Notes under the pieces: generated by a model | The model's database searches: none | Seen by the model: the letters and a program-made list of their open reading frames with translations, nothing else | Told to the model about the DNA's origin: nothing | In this document: piece by piece, positions 28,100 to 38,993 of the stretch | Layout of the letters: each line of letters starts with the position of its first letter | Position numbering within the stretch: the stretch's first letter is position 1 | Position numbers and translations under genes: made by a program | Assembly (NCBI GenBank): GCA_937868765.1 | Contig: CALMNL010000004.1 | Coordinates: forward strand, 942,749 to 1,006,748 | DNA: 64,000 bases | From: an uncultured Desulfatitalea sp. | GTDB taxonomy: Bacteria > Desulfobacterota > Desulfobacteria > Desulfobacterales > Desulfosarcinaceae | Direction of reading: 5' to 3'

Positions 28100-28771
28100 A
28101 TGCATTCGAAAGGTATTCAAACGATCAGCCTGCTCACCAGCCTGCTCTTCTTCTTGAGCGCCTGCAGCACCGTCAACCCCTACACCCAGGAGAAGCAGGT
28201 AAGCAAGGCAGCCATCGGCACCGGCATCGGCGCGGCCAGTGGCGCGGTCATCGGTCTGCTCACCGCCAACAGCAAACACCGCCAGCGCAATGCCCTGATC
28301 GGCGCCGGCGTCGGCGCGCTGGCCGGCGGCGGTGTCGGTTATTATATGGACGTGCAGGAGGCCAAGCTGCGTCAGCGCCTGCAAAACTCAGGCGTGAGCA
28401 TCACCCGCAATGGAGACCAGATCACGCTCAACATGCCGGGCAACATCACCTTCGCGACCAATTCGGCGGACATCAACGCCAGTTTCTATGAAGTGCTCAA
28501 TTCGGTAGCCATCGTGCTCAACGAGTACAACAAGACCACCGTGGACGTGGTGGGCCACACCGACAGCACAGGTTCGGACGCCTACAATCAGCAGCTCTCC
28601 GAAGCCCGTGCCCGCAGCGTGGCCGAGTACCTGGCCAGCCAGAAGGTGCTGCCCGCCCGCCTGCTCATCGCCGGCCGCGGCAAATCCGAGCCCATCGCCT
28701 CCAACGACACCCCCGAGGGCCGCGCCCAGAACCGCCGCGTGACCATCCAGATCATTCCGGTGACCCAGTGA
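28100..28771 (+). CDS. OmpA-family lipoprotein
   Basis: 223 residues. Lipobox LSAC with Cys22, a glycine-zipper segment (~38-80: GTGIGAASGAVIG, GAGVGALAGGGVG), then a C-terminal OmpA domain with FATNSADI, VVGHTDSTGSDAYN and NQQLSEARARSVAEYL, which binds peptidoglycan. This is the YiaD-like arrangement that links the outer membrane to the wall. GGAGG precedes the ATG. Its 3' end overlaps the convergent alanine racemase gene by 20 nt. Confidence 0.94.
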   Translation: MHSKGIQTISLLTSLLFFLSACSTVNPYTQEKQVSKAAIGTGIGAASGAVIGLLTANSKHRQRNALIGAGVGALAGGGVGYYMDVQEAKLRQRLQNSGVSITRNGDQITLNMPGNITFATNSADINASFYEVLNSVAIVLNEYNKTTVDVVGHTDSTGSDAYNQQLSEARARSVAEYLASQKVLPARLLIAGRGKSEPIASNDTPEGRAQNRRVTIQIIPVTQ

Positions 28772-29933
28772 TATAAACCCGCGCCACCCGCTCGGTAAGG
28801 GCCGAGACCACCTCGTAGTTGATGGTCTCGGCCAGGCCGGCGACTTCGTCGGCGCCGATCACCTCGTCTCCCTGACGGCCGATGATCACCACCTCGTCGC
28901 CCACGCGCAACCCCGGCACTTGGCCTACATCGATCATGGTCAGGTCCATGCAGACCCGGCCCACCACCGGCACCCGGCGGCCGCCCGCCAGCATGATGCC
29001 CCGATTGGAGAGAATGCGATGGTAGCCGTCGGCATAGCCCACCGGCACGGTGGCGATGGTGGTGGCCGCCGGCACTCGATACGTACATCCGTAGCTGATG
29101 GGAGTGCCGGCCGCCACCTGCTTGAGATGTACGATGGTGGCTTTCAAGGCCAGGGCCGGCCGCAAATTCAGTCGGCTGCGGTCCACCTGGGCCGAGGGGT
29201 AGAGGCCGTAGACCGCAATGCCGGCCCGCACCATATCAAGATGACTGTCGGGCAGAGACATGATGGCGCCGCTGTTGGCCGCGTGATAGGTGAGGCCCCG
29301 GCACCCGGCGGCCGTAAGTTGGGCCTTGAGCTGAACGAAACGCCGCAATTGCAGCTCGGCGTAATCCAGTTCGGCATGATCGGCGGTGGCAAAGTGGGTG
29401 AAAAGCCCCGTAACCCGCAGACCCGGCAGCGCCATGATCGCCAGGATCTCTTCCACGGCACTGCCGCTGCCCGGCGGTCGCAGGTCGTCGCAGGCCAGGC
29501 CCAGGCGCCCCATGCCGGTATCCACCTTGATGTGGACCGGCAGCGGTGGGCTGGCCCTTTGAACCACGGCGCAGAGCGCCCGGGCCCGTTCCAGGTCCAT
29601 GAGGCTCGGCACCAGGCGGTGAGCCCGCAACTCACCCGCGCGGGTGGCCGGGGTATGGCCGAAGACCAGAATGGGGGCCTCGATGCCGGCCCGGCGCAGC
29701 GCCAGGCCCTCGTCGATGCGGGCCACGCCGAGATCCGAGGCCCCATGGGCCAGGGCGGTATGGGCCACGGCCACGGCGCCATGACCATACGCATTGGCCT
29801 TGACCGCCACCAGCAACCGGGCCTCGGGGCGTGTCACCCGTCGCAATGCGCCGACGTTGCGGGCGATGGCCGCAAGATCGATCTCGGCCCACAACAGCGG
29901 CTTGGCGGTGGCGTCCTGGTGTGAGGAGGCCAT
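28752..29933 (-). CDS. alr: Alanine racemase
   Basis: 393 residues. A PLP enzyme that makes D-alanine for peptidoglycan. The PLP lysine Lys45 sits in AVKANAYGHGA, the second catalytic base Tyr281 in ISYGCTY, and the signature VCMDLTMIDVG is present. It starts three bases after the alanine dehydrogenase stop, so the two form an operon controlling the alanine pool. Confidence 0.96.
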   Translation of the reverse strand: MASSHQDATAKPLLWAEIDLAAIARNVGALRRVTRPEARLLVAVKANAYGHGAVAVAHTALAHGASDLGVARIDEGLALRRAGIEAPILVFGHTPATRAGELRAHRLVPSLMDLERARALCAVVQRASPPLPVHIKVDTGMGRLGLACDDLRPPGSGSAVEEILAIMALPGLRVTGLFTHFATADHAELDYAELQLRRFVQLKAQLTAAGCRGLTYHAANSGAIMSLPDSHLDMVRAGIAVYGLYPSAQVDRSRLNLRPALALKATIVHLKQVAAGTPISYGCTYRVPAATTIATVPVGYADGYHRILSNRGIMLAGGRRVPVVGRVCMDLTMIDVGQVPGLRVGDEVVIIGRQGDEVIGADEVAGLAETINYEVVSALTERVARVYITGSPE

Positions 29934-29936
29934 GGG

Positions 29937-31049
29937 TCAGGCCACCTGTGCCACAGGAGTATAGGTCAAGCCGAAGGCTTCGGCCACGGCCGGATGGGTC
30001 ACCTGACCCAGGATCACGTTGGCGCCCCAGGCGATCTCGGCGTTTTCGCGCACGGCCCGACGCCACCCCTTGTTGGCGATCTCCAGGGCATAGGGCAGAG
30101 TGGCATTGGTCAGGGCCAGGGTGGAGGTGCGGGGTACGGCACCCGGCATGTTGGCCACGGTGTAATGCAGCACCCCGTCCACGGTATAGACCGGATCGGT
30201 GTGGGTGGTGGGCCGGCTGGTTTCGAAACATCCGCCCTGATCGATGGCCACATCCACCAACACGGCGCCCGGGCGCACGGACTTGAGCATCTCACGGGTG
30301 ACCAGATGGGGGGCCTTGGCGCCGGGCAGCAGCACGGCGCCGATCACCGCGTCGGCCTCGGGCAGCAGGCGCCGGATGGTTTCGGGGCCGGACATGAGCA
30401 GGAAACAGTTGGCCGGCAGGATATCGGCCAGATGGCGCAGGCGCGACAGGCTCTTTTCCAGCAGATAGACTTTGGCCCCCAGGCCGCAGGCCATCTTGGC
30501 CGCCTCGGTGCCTACCGTGCCGCCGCCCAGGATCAACACCGTGGCCGGCTCGACGCCGGGCACGCCGCCCAGCAGCAGCCCGCGGCCGCCGTTGGGCTTT
30601 TCCAGGTATTTGGCCGCCTGCTGGATGGACATGCGGCCGGCCACTTCACTCATGGGGGTCAGCAAGGGCAGGGAGCCGTCCGGCTTCTGGATGGTCTCGT
30701 AGCCGATGTTCACCGAACGGGCCTTGATCAGGGCCCTGGTCAGGGTCTCGTCGGCGGCCAGATGCAGGTAGGTGAAAACGATCTGTTCGGGCCGGATGAG
30801 GTCGTACTCCGCCGGCAATGGCTCCTTGACGTGCATCACCATCTCGGCCTGGGCATAGATGTCGGCGGCCGCGGCCACCAGACGCGCGCCGGCCTGGACA
30901 TAGACCGCATCTTCCCAGCCGCTGCCCTGGCCGGCACCGTTCTGCACCAGCACCGTGTGGCCGGCCGCCGCCATCAGCTCCACACCGGCCGGGGTCATGC
31001 TCACGCGGCTTTCCGAGGGTTTGATCTCTTTGAGGATTCCAACGATCAT
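29937..31049 (-). CDS. ald: Alanine dehydrogenase
   Basis: 370 residues, normal for the family. It interconverts L-alanine and pyruvate plus ammonia using NAD. Visible features are the N-terminal KEIKPSESRVSMTPAGV, catalytic MHVKEPLP, TYLHLAAD, and the Rossmann motif ILGGGTVGTEAA. The ATG is preceded by ATGGAG. It is the first gene of the ald-alr pair. Confidence 0.97.
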   Translation of the reverse strand: MIVGILKEIKPSESRVSMTPAGVELMAAAGHTVLVQNGAGQGSGWEDAVYVQAGARLVAAAADIYAQAEMVMHVKEPLPAEYDLIRPEQIVFTYLHLAADETLTRALIKARSVNIGYETIQKPDGSLPLLTPMSEVAGRMSIQQAAKYLEKPNGGRGLLLGGVPGVEPATVLILGGGTVGTEAAKMACGLGAKVYLLEKSLSRLRHLADILPANCFLLMSGPETIRRLLPEADAVIGAVLLPGAKAPHLVTREMLKSVRPGAVLVDVAIDQGGCFETSRPTTHTDPVYTVDGVLHYTVANMPGAVPRTSTLALTNATLPYALEIANKGWRRAVRENAEIAWGANVILGQVTHPAVAEAFGLTYTPVAQVA

Positions 31050-31167
31050 GGGGGTCGCTCCATTTCATTGCGGTGGATCGAAGGCTGAAGTTCCGTATCG
31101 CCTTTAGGCGCCCCAAGGCGCCAGCTTCGGCCGCTTTGGTTTTTAATCTAAACCCTTAGCCGGTTTC

Positions 31168-31195
31168 TTGACAAGAAATAAACGGTGCTTAAAGT
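31168..31195 (+). promoter_or_regulatory. Possible groESL promoter
   Basis: The 334-nt gap 31050-31383 holds no gene. A perfect -35 TTGACA at 31168-31173 is followed 16 nt later by TAAAGT (31190-31195), a 4/6 match to the -10. A second candidate, TTGA (31266) with CCCTTAATA (31281), weakly resembles a heat-shock sigma-32 site. A short inverted repeat ACTCC-CGTA-GGAGT occurs at 31326-31339. No CIRCE operator (TTAGCACTC/GAGTGCTAA) is present. Confidence 0.35.
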
Positions 31196-31383
31196 TGCCG
31201 CCAAATGAGTCAGCGGGGGTTTTGCGGCCCGTAGGCACCGGCAATTCTAAGGCGGCCGGGGCAAGTTGATCCGGCCCCTACCCTTAATAATCCCAATTCA
31301 CAGGACTCGGGGAAAGGTAACGACCACTCCCGTAGGAGTCAAAGCACTTTTCGAACCGAGGCATTTTACAGGAGGTGATTAAG

Positions 31384-31671
31384 ATGAAGATCAAACCCAT
31401 GAACGATCGTGTGCTGGTCCTGCGCGTGGCGGAAGAGCAGAAGACCGCCGGCGGCATCATCATTCCGGACACGGCCAAGGAAAAACCCCAGGAAGGCAAA
31501 GTGGTGGCGGTGGGTTCGGGCAAGATGGGCGAGGACGGCAAGCGGGTGCCCCTGGAAGTGAAGAAGGGCGACCGGGTGCTCTTCTCCAAGTACGCCGGCA
31601 CGGAGATCAAGGTGGACGGTGTGGAACATGTATTCATGCGCGAGGACGACATCCTCGGCGTTCTGGAATAA
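31384..31671 (+). CDS. groES: Co-chaperonin GroES
   Basis: 95 residues, standard size. [14 protein letters not shown], the mobile loop with [15 protein letters not shown], and the C-terminal EDDILGVLE are all present. It caps the GroEL cage during protein folding. The ATG at 31384 has a near-perfect AGGAGGTGATT just upstream, which rules out the GTG at 31375. groEL follows 30 nt later. Confidence 0.98.
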   Translation: MKIKPMNDRVLVLRVAEEQKTAGGIIIPDTAKEKPQEGKVVAVGSGKMGEDGKRVPLEVKKGDRVLFSKYAGTEIKVDGVEHVFMREDDILGVLE

Positions 31672-31698
31672 TCGACGAAATGATTGAGGAGGTGATAA

Positions 31699-33336
<1,638 letters not shown>

Positions 33337-33366
33337 TCGGTCATCCCACAGATCCTCACAGAACAG

Positions 33367-33404
33367 AGAAGCCCACCCCGGACGGGGTGGGCTTCTTGTT
33401 TTCC
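33367..33404 (+). terminator. Rho-independent terminator after groEL
   Basis: A 14-bp perfect stem (AGAAGCCCACCCCG with CGGGGTGGGCTTCT, two-base loop) is followed by TTGTTTTCC. It sits 30 nt after the groEL stop and before the convergent thiolase gene. Confidence 0.9.
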
Positions 33405-33440
33405 GCATGACGGCCTTGGGCGACGTTTTTCAACTGTCTT

Positions 33441-34691
33441 CTAGACGATTTCCAGCGCCGCGGCCATGGAGACCCCGCCGCCGCCGCACAGGGTGGCCAG
33501 GCCCAGGCGCTTGTTGTGGCGGCGCAGGGTGTGGATCAGGGTGACCATGATGCGGCAGCCGGTGGCGCCCACCGGATGGCCCAGGCCGATACCCGAACCG
33601 TTGATGTTGACGATGTCGCGGTTCAGGCCCAGCTCGCGCTCGCAGCCGATGTACTGGGCCGCGAAGGCTTCGTTGACTTCGACCAGGTCGAAGTCGGCGA
33701 TCTTCAGGCCGCTCTTTTTCATGAGGTCCTTGACGGCCGGCACCGGCGACAGGCCCATGACCGAGGGATGGCAGGCACCGCGGCCCGTGGCCCGGATCAC
33801 GGCCAGGGGCTTGAGGCCCAGGGCCTTGGCCCGCTCGGCGGACATGATCACCATGGCCGCGGCGCCGTCGTTGATGCCGCTGCTGTTGCCGGCCGTCACC
33901 TTGCCGCCGTTGGGGATGAAGGCGGGCGGCAGCTTGGTCAGATCGGCCATGGTCAGCCCCGGCCGGAAATGCTCGTCCTTGTCGAAAACGAGGGGCGCCT
34001 TTTTTCTCTGGGGGATCTCGAAGGGCACGATCTCTTCCTTGAAGAGCCCTTCGCGGGTGGCGCGCTCGGTGTTGTTGTGGCTGCGCAGGGCCACCTCGTC
34101 CATCTCCTGGCGGGAGATGTCAAGGTGCTGGGCGATGAACTCGGCCGTGTGGCCCATGATATAGGGTTTGCCGACGAAGAGGCTCAGGGGCGCTTTGGTG
34201 GCGTCCACCGGGCCTTTTTCCGGATGGGGATCGATGTGCGAACCGCAGTGCAGGCTGCGGATCAGGGCATCTACGAAGGTCTGGTCCTGCAGGCGGCAGC
34301 CCCAGCGGGCGGCGGGCACCTGGTAGGCCACACCCGACATGTGCTCCACACCGCCGGCCAGGATCACGTCGGCCATGCCGGCCTGGATCATGGCCATGCC
34401 GGACAGCACCGCCTCCATGCCCGAGATGCAGACCCGGTTGATGGTCACGGCCGTGCTGGTCTCCGGAATCCCGGCCAGCAGGGCCGCCACGCGCGAAACG
34501 TTCAAGGCGTCCGCGGGCTCTATGCAGCAACCGAAGCGCACGTCGTCGATAATCGCCGGGTCGATGCCGGCCCTGTTCACAGCTGCTTTCATGGCCGCGG
34601 CCGCGATGTAGGCCGCATGGCTGTCCCTCAGGGTACCGCCGAAGGCACCGATGGCCGTACGGCATGCCGAAACAATCACCACTTCTTTCAT
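33441..34691 (-). CDS. Acetyl-CoA acetyltransferase (thiolase)
   Basis: 416 residues. Nucleophile Cys88 in NRVCISGMEA, NEAFAAQY, GHPVGATGCRI, and the final Cys in LCGGGGVSMA complete a thiolase active site. It condenses two acetyl-CoA to acetoacetyl-CoA or cleaves 3-ketoacyl-CoA. CISG replaces the more common C(G/A)SG at the nucleophile. It is alone on the minus strand, so direction and chain-length preference are not indicated by neighbours. Confidence 0.93.
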   Translation of the reverse strand: MKEVVIVSACRTAIGAFGGTLRDSHAAYIAAAAMKAAVNRAGIDPAIIDDVRFGCCIEPADALNVSRVAALLAGIPETSTAVTINRVCISGMEAVLSGMAMIQAGMADVILAGGVEHMSGVAYQVPAARWGCRLQDQTFVDALIRSLHCGSHIDPHPEKGPVDATKAPLSLFVGKPYIMGHTAEFIAQHLDISRQEMDEVALRSHNNTERATREGLFKEEIVPFEIPQRKKAPLVFDKDEHFRPGLTMADLTKLPPAFIPNGGKVTAGNSSGINDGAAAMVIMSAERAKALGLKPLAVIRATGRGACHPSVMGLSPVPAVKDLMKKSGLKIADFDLVEVNEAFAAQYIGCERELGLNRDIVNINGSGIGLGHPVGATGCRIMVTLIHTLRRHNKRLGLATLCGGGGVSMAAALEIV

Positions 34692-34780
34692 GGATCGCTC
34701 CTTTTAAATGAATTCATACGCCGGCAACACCCACCGTCGTTACAGAATGTAAATTTGAAAGCTCATATCACAGGAAGGGA

Positions 34781-36625
34781 TCAGCGCAAGCTAGAAATCT
34801 TCATCTGGTATTGCTTGGGCTCTTCTTCGGACTCGGCGATGCGCACGTTGCGCATGTCCTCGGGAATCAGGATCTTGCGGTGGGGGCCGAAGACCAGGGT
34901 CTTGGCGTAGACGATGCCGGTGGCCTTGACGACGGGTATGCCGGGATCGATCTTGGCGGCCTCTTCGAGCAGGGTGATCTGCTCCTGGGTGGCCGCGATC
35001 TGCTGCTCGATCTCCTTGATGGTGCTCTGGTGAAGGCTGATTTGCTTGCGGGCCACATCGTCCATGCTCATGAGTTCCTGAACGCGTTTGTCCAGAGCGT
35101 CATACTTGGCGGCCAGATCGGCGATCAACTCGTCGAGCAGGCTGCGCTTCTCCGGATTTTTGGCAATCTCGGGCGCCTTGAGTTTTTCCTCCAACTGCCG
35201 CCTCTGGACCATGCAGCCATCCTGCTCCTGGGCCACCTGGCCCAGTTCGGCATCCATTTTGTCGATCTGCCCCTTGAGGGCCACGATGGCATTGGCCAAC
35301 TCGCTCTTGCGTCGCTCCAGATCGGCGAATTGCTCCTTGCAGGCGTTCATGTCCCGTTCGAATTTGAAATCCACCCCCACGATCAACTCGCTGGGCCGTG
35401 CCGCCTGGGTGCCGATGTCTTTGACCGTGATGCCTTTCTTGGCGGTAATCTTGGAGGCGATGATCTTGCCGCTGTCGACCATGCAGCGACCATTGACCAG
35501 GATCGTGCAGCCGAAGATCTCTTTTTCCACCACCAGGTCGCCGAGCACCTCCAGGGTGCAGTTGTGCACATGGCTGGCTTTTAAATGGCCGCCCACCAGG
35601 ATGGTCGATGCATAGACCCCGCCGTAACTGACCAGATCATCACTGACTTCGATCTCGGCATTCTGGATCTCCTTGATGCTCAGGCTGCCGCCTTTGACCT
35701 TGTAACCGTTGTCGATGCCGCCGTTGACCTCGATATGGCCGTCGAAATTGATGTTCCCGGTTTCGATGCCGATATCGCCGTCGATGGGCAGTACCCCGAA
35801 AACGCCGATGCGGCCGTCGACACCCAGCTTGGGGGTTCCCTTGATCTTGGCCAGGATCTGGCGGCCGTCCTCGGAACGTTCGGCCCCCTTGCTGAATTTG
35901 AGGACCGGTTCCTTGACCCGCGGCGGTGGAATTTCCAGACCGAAGATACTGGTACCGGGCTTGCCCGGCACGCCGCCCACCATTTCCGCCAGCAGATCCC
36001 CCACGGCCACCTGGGGGATATCGCCACGGTTCTTCCAGTCCATGGTGCCGTCTTCCAGCAGCGTTCCGATGCGCAGGGGATTGGTGTCGAAGTAATAGCG
36101 GATCTCCGGCGGTTCACCGGCCACGGGGGGGGTGCCCCGGGCCACGACGAAAGGCTCCGCGGGCATGGGATTTCGGCTCAAATGGGCGGCCAGCAGGGAG
36201 TCGTTGACGATGCCGAAGGCGATCTCCTTTTCCATGAGCATCAGCTTGACCACATCCAGGGGCGGCGGGGCCTGACCGGCCTTGGCAGGCGAAATGGCGG
36301 CCGTGAGCTTGTCGGGGGAGACCTCCAGTTGGACGGCGGCCGTAGGATCGCCTTCCACCGGCTGGCATTCGATGGCCGGAGCGGTCGCGGCGGGAACCGG
36401 CGCTTCCTGAACGGGTGCTGCTTGAAGGGAGAGGATCGCTTCCACCTGGGGCTCGCTGAGCAACCCCATCTTCTGCAGCACCGATCCGATGGGCATGTAG
36501 ACCCTGGTCCGATTGGCGATACAGCGCTGGATCACCAGGGCGCGATCGAGCTTCTCCCTGGTAACCATCTGTTTTTCAACCGCTATATCACCGAAGAGCT
36601 TGTCCCGGCGTTCATTGTCGGACAT
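34781..36625 (-). CDS. FapA/DUF342 polymer-forming protein
   Basis: 614 residues from the ATG at 36625, which has AGGGAG upstream. Residues ~1-65 resemble the N-terminal domain of GspE/MshE-type proteins (DKLFGDIAVEKQMV, PIGSVLQKMGLL). After a Pro/Ala linker comes the DUF342/FapA region (~115-430), including the beta-helix repeats GDIGIETGNINFDGHIEVNG. A long coiled coil (~430-560) and a short C-terminal domain follow. The family includes FapA-like proteins of unclear cellular role; the coiled coil suggests oligomerisation. Confidence 0.88.
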   Translation of the reverse strand: MSDNERRDKLFGDIAVEKQMVTREKLDRALVIQRCIANRTRVYMPIGSVLQKMGLLSEPQVEAILSLQAAPVQEAPVPAATAPAIECQPVEGDPTAAVQLEVSPDKLTAAISPAKAGQAPPPLDVVKLMLMEKEIAFGIVNDSLLAAHLSRNPMPAEPFVVARGTPPVAGEPPEIRYYFDTNPLRIGTLLEDGTMDWKNRGDIPQVAVGDLLAEMVGGVPGKPGTSIFGLEIPPPRVKEPVLKFSKGAERSEDGRQILAKIKGTPKLGVDGRIGVFGVLPIDGDIGIETGNINFDGHIEVNGGIDNGYKVKGGSLSIKEIQNAEIEVSDDLVSYGGVYASTILVGGHLKASHVHNCTLEVLGDLVVEKEIFGCTILVNGRCMVDSGKIIASKITAKKGITVKDIGTQAARPSELIVGVDFKFERDMNACKEQFADLERRKSELANAIVALKGQIDKMDAELGQVAQEQDGCMVQRRQLEEKLKAPEIAKNPEKRSLLDELIADLAAKYDALDKRVQELMSMDDVARKQISLHQSTIKEIEQQIAATQEQITLLEEAAKIDPGIPVVKATGIVYAKTLVFGPHRKILIPEDMRNVRIAESEEEPKQYQMKISSLR

Positions 36626-36715
36626 GGGGTCTCCCTGCAACAGTATTCACCTGTGGATAACTATCGCCGCGGGAGTTAAAAACTTTAGGCAGTTAGCGGG
36701 CTTATGCAGACCTCG

Positions 36716-36766
36716 GGCAGGCTGTCGAAAACCGGTCCCATCCGGGGGATATTTCGACAGCCTGCC
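36716..36766. repeat. 15-bp perfect inverted repeat
   Basis: GGCAGGCTGTCGAAA (36716-36730) and TTTCGACAGCCTGCC (36752-36766) are exact reverse complements around a 21-nt loop. It lies just downstream of the ferritin stop and 90 nt before the FapA-family gene on the same strand. There is no T-tract on either side, so it may stabilise the ferritin mRNA or be a dispersed palindromic repeat. Confidence 0.8.
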
Positions 36767-36774
36767 GCGCCGTG

Positions 36775-37311
36775 TCAGGTGGCCTGGGCATAAGCGGTGG
36801 GATCGAAGGGCGATCCGGCAGGAAATGCGCGGCCGCCGAGTTCACGATCCAGCATGAGCAAGGCGGTCTTGCTGTCGCCCACCATCTCCATCTCCCCGGC
36901 GATCTTGCTGCTGGTCGCCTCTTCTTCGATCTGCTCGGAGGTGAACCAGGCCAGCAACGGTTCGGATTGGTAATCCTTCTCCTGTCTCGCGATGGTCGTC
37001 AGGTCATTGATTTTGGATGTGATAAACTGTTCGTGGGCATAGGCATCTTTCCAGGCTTCGGCCGGTGATGCCCACTGGGTTTTCAGCTGGGCCAGGTCCA
37101 GTAACGTCACTTTTTCGTTGCGGTTGGTCAGATGATCGATGAACTTCATGGCATGAATGGTTTCTTCATGCGCCTGGCAGCGCATCCAATGGGCCATGCC
37201 GTCCAGGCTCTGGGAATGAAAATAGGCGGCCATGGAAAGATAGATGTAGGCCGACTCCAGTTCGTTCTTAATCTGTTCATTGATTGCTTGGGCCAATTTT
37301 TTAGGGATCAT
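36775..37311 (-). CDS. ftn: Bacterial non-heme ferritin
   Basis: 178 residues from the ATG at 37311, which is preceded by AGGAGACGG. It is a four-helix ferritin. Glu17, Glu50 and His53 (AHEETIH) supply the ferroxidase site, and EQIEEEATSSKI provides the later acidic residues, as in FtnA. It oxidises and stores iron as a 24-mer shell and helps limit oxidative damage. No heme-binding Met pattern of bacterioferritin is evident. Confidence 0.95.
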   Translation of the reverse strand: MIPKKLAQAINEQIKNELESAYIYLSMAAYFHSQSLDGMAHWMRCQAHEETIHAMKFIDHLTNRNEKVTLLDLAQLKTQWASPAEAWKDAYAHEQFITSKINDLTTIARQEKDYQSEPLLAWFTSEQIEEEATSSKIAGEMEMVGDSKTALLMLDRELGGRAFPAGSPFDPTAYAQAT

Positions 37312-37444
37312 CGCCGTCTCCTGTGGGTTTGTGGATCCGTGGTTGATGGCGAAGATAAGGATACTCCCCTGATGAGGCAAGCCGGGGCCGGCAAAGAAGT
37401 GGCCGGTTGCAGGCAGGCGGTGGAAATCGAAGGGGGTGCGGCGA

Positions 37445-37618
37445 TCAGGCCTGGACGTCCACCTGCTGGCCGACGCCGATGGCCTGGAGCAGTTCGGCCA
37501 TCTGCTGCTGACTGTCGGCCATTTGCTTGAGCATCTCGGTCTGCATGGCTGAATTGGTGTTCAGCTGACGGGCAATGGCGGTCATGGCCGTATTGGTGCT
37601 GAGGGGGGAAATCTCCAT
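37445..37618 (-). CDS. Small YjfB-like protein
   Basis: 57 residues: MEISPLSTNTAMTAIARQLN followed by a Met/Gln-rich amphipathic helix and a short tail ending VGQQVDVQA. AAAGGAAAG precedes the ATG at 37618, so it is well supported as a real gene despite its size. It resembles the short YjfB-type putative motility proteins often seen in Gram-negative and Gram-positive bacteria. Their function is not established. No flagellar genes are nearby. Confidence 0.7.
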   Translation of the reverse strand: MEISPLSTNTAMTAIARQLNTNSAMQTEMLKQMADSQQQMAELLQAIGVGQQVDVQA

Positions 37619-37753
37619 GGTGCTTTCCTTTCCAACGAAGCTGCTTATTAAAATATCGGCGCCGCCCGCCCAAACTTTAATTTGACGGCCGGCAGCTTTG
37701 TTCATAAATAGACAGGTTTCCGTGAGGAGTGCCCATCCAGGGAGATATCTGCG

Positions 37754-38071
37754 ATGTTTTTCTTGATTGCGGGGGTACAGCCCAAAACCAAAATTCTCGA
37801 TGCCCACCCCCGACGCTGCCCCCGTTGCGGGCTGCACCAGGTGGTCCGCCAGCGCATCGATCATTATGCGAGCCTCTTTTTCATTCCCCTGCTGCGGGTA
37901 AAAAAAGGTGAACCCTTTGATTTTTGCCAACGCTGCCGGCAAGCGGTCGACAATGCGGACGGCCGGTCGATGCCGCTCCGCACAGCGGATCGCGCAACCT
38001 GCCCGCAATGCGGCGCCGCCCTGGACGCTGGATTTGCGTATTGTCCCCATTGCGGCTGTCGCCGGCGATAA
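37754..38071 (+). CDS. Double zinc-ribbon protein
   Basis: 105 residues. Two zinc-ribbon halves are visible: CPRCG (~22-26) with CQRC (~58-61), and CPQCG (~83-87) with CPHCG (~97-101). A hydrophobic stretch SLFFIPLLRV lies between the first pair. Such proteins bind zinc structurally, but their partners are usually unknown. GGAG precedes the ATG. It lies 18 nt before trmL and is probably cotranscribed. Confidence 0.8.
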   Translation: MFFLIAGVQPKTKILDAHPRRCPRCGLHQVVRQRIDHYASLFFIPLLRVKKGEPFDFCQRCRQAVDNADGRSMPLRTADRATCPQCGAALDAGFAYCPHCGCRRR

Positions 38072-38089
38072 CCATCAGGATTTGTTCCC

Positions 38090-38599
38090 ATGAACGAAAC
38101 CGTCAATCCGCTTGCACCGCCCATCGATTGCGAACGGCATGTGGTGCTGGTGGCTCCCGAGGTACACTGGAACACCGGCAACATCGGCCGGTCCTGTCTG
38201 GGCGCCGGCGCCCGGCTGCACCTGGTGCGGCCGCTGGGCTTTCGCCTGGACAGCCGCCAGGTCAAACGCGCCGGCCTGGATTACTGGCCCAAGGTGCCTT
38301 TGACGGTGTGGGACGATTTCGAAGACCTGCTGGCCGCCATGCGGCCGCTGGGCCCCGAGATGGCCTTGCTGACCAAACGGGGACGGACCCCTTACTGGCA
38401 GATCCCCAACAGCCGGCGGCAGTTCCTGATTTTCGGCTCCGAAACCCGGGGGCTGCCGCCGGAGATCCTGGGCCGCTATGGTGAACACACCTATTATATC
38501 CCCATGCGCGACACCATCCGCAGCCTGAATCTCTCCACTGCGGTGGGCATTGTACTGTACGACAGCCTGCGCCGGTGCGAAGGCACCCTCTCATTATGA
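38090..38599 (+). CDS. trmL: tRNA (cytidine(34)-2'-O)-methyltransferase
   Basis: 169 residues, a SPOUT-class enzyme. PEVHWNTGNIGRSC, the knot region LIFGSETRGLP, and the C-terminal YIPMRDTIRSLNLSTAVGIVLY are the family hallmarks. It methylates the wobble ribose of tRNA-Leu isoacceptors in characterised bacteria. Size and motifs fit TrmL better than the larger TrmH or RlmB. Confidence 0.94.
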   Translation: MNETVNPLAPPIDCERHVVLVAPEVHWNTGNIGRSCLGAGARLHLVRPLGFRLDSRQVKRAGLDYWPKVPLTVWDDFEDLLAAMRPLGPEMALLTKRGRTPYWQIPNSRRQFLIFGSETRGLPPEILGRYGEHTYYIPMRDTIRSLNLSTAVGIVLYDSLRRCEGTLSL

Positions 38600-38798
38600 A
38601 ATCTTTTTCTCATTTTCTATTTCTCCAGAGTCTCAAGATGACAGGTCCGGGCCGCTCCATCCGGGTGCCCGAAGCGCCTTCGCAAAAGAATCTTTGCCCT
38701 TATTCCAATTGATTAGAAAATGTTCGGCCGACGACGCGGAACAGTGGCAAACAATTTGCTGGATAAACGGCAAAACTTCTTTTGGAAAGGCGCGCAAA

Positions 38799-38957
38799 AT
38801 GATTGATTTCGTAATAGCTGCAATACTTTATATAGGCGTTATGTTCGTCGTCTTCTTTTCCGTATCGTTCGTGACCATCGGCATCAGCTATGCGGTGGCG
38901 GCTTTCATCCGGCGCTGCTTCCATGCAATGCGCTCGCCCGGCCTGTCGATGCACTGA
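38799..38957 (+). CDS. Small single-pass membrane protein
   Basis: 52 residues. One long hydrophobic segment (~4-36) is followed by a basic tail (RRCFHAMRSPG). GGAAAGG precedes the ATG by eight bases. No family is recognised. The frame remains open upstream but without coding character. The hydrophobic pattern and ribosome binding site support a real short gene. Confidence 0.5.
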   Translation: MIDFVIAAILYIGVMFVVFFSVSFVTIGISYAVAAFIRRCFHAMRSPGLSMH

Positions 38958-38993
38958 TCCGCCGACCAGGGGGCTCAGGCACCCATCACCCAG

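Noticed and set aside
31375-31383. GTG start for groES
   Set aside because: It falls inside the AGGAGGTGATT ribosome binding site; the ATG at 31384 gives the standard GroES N-terminus.
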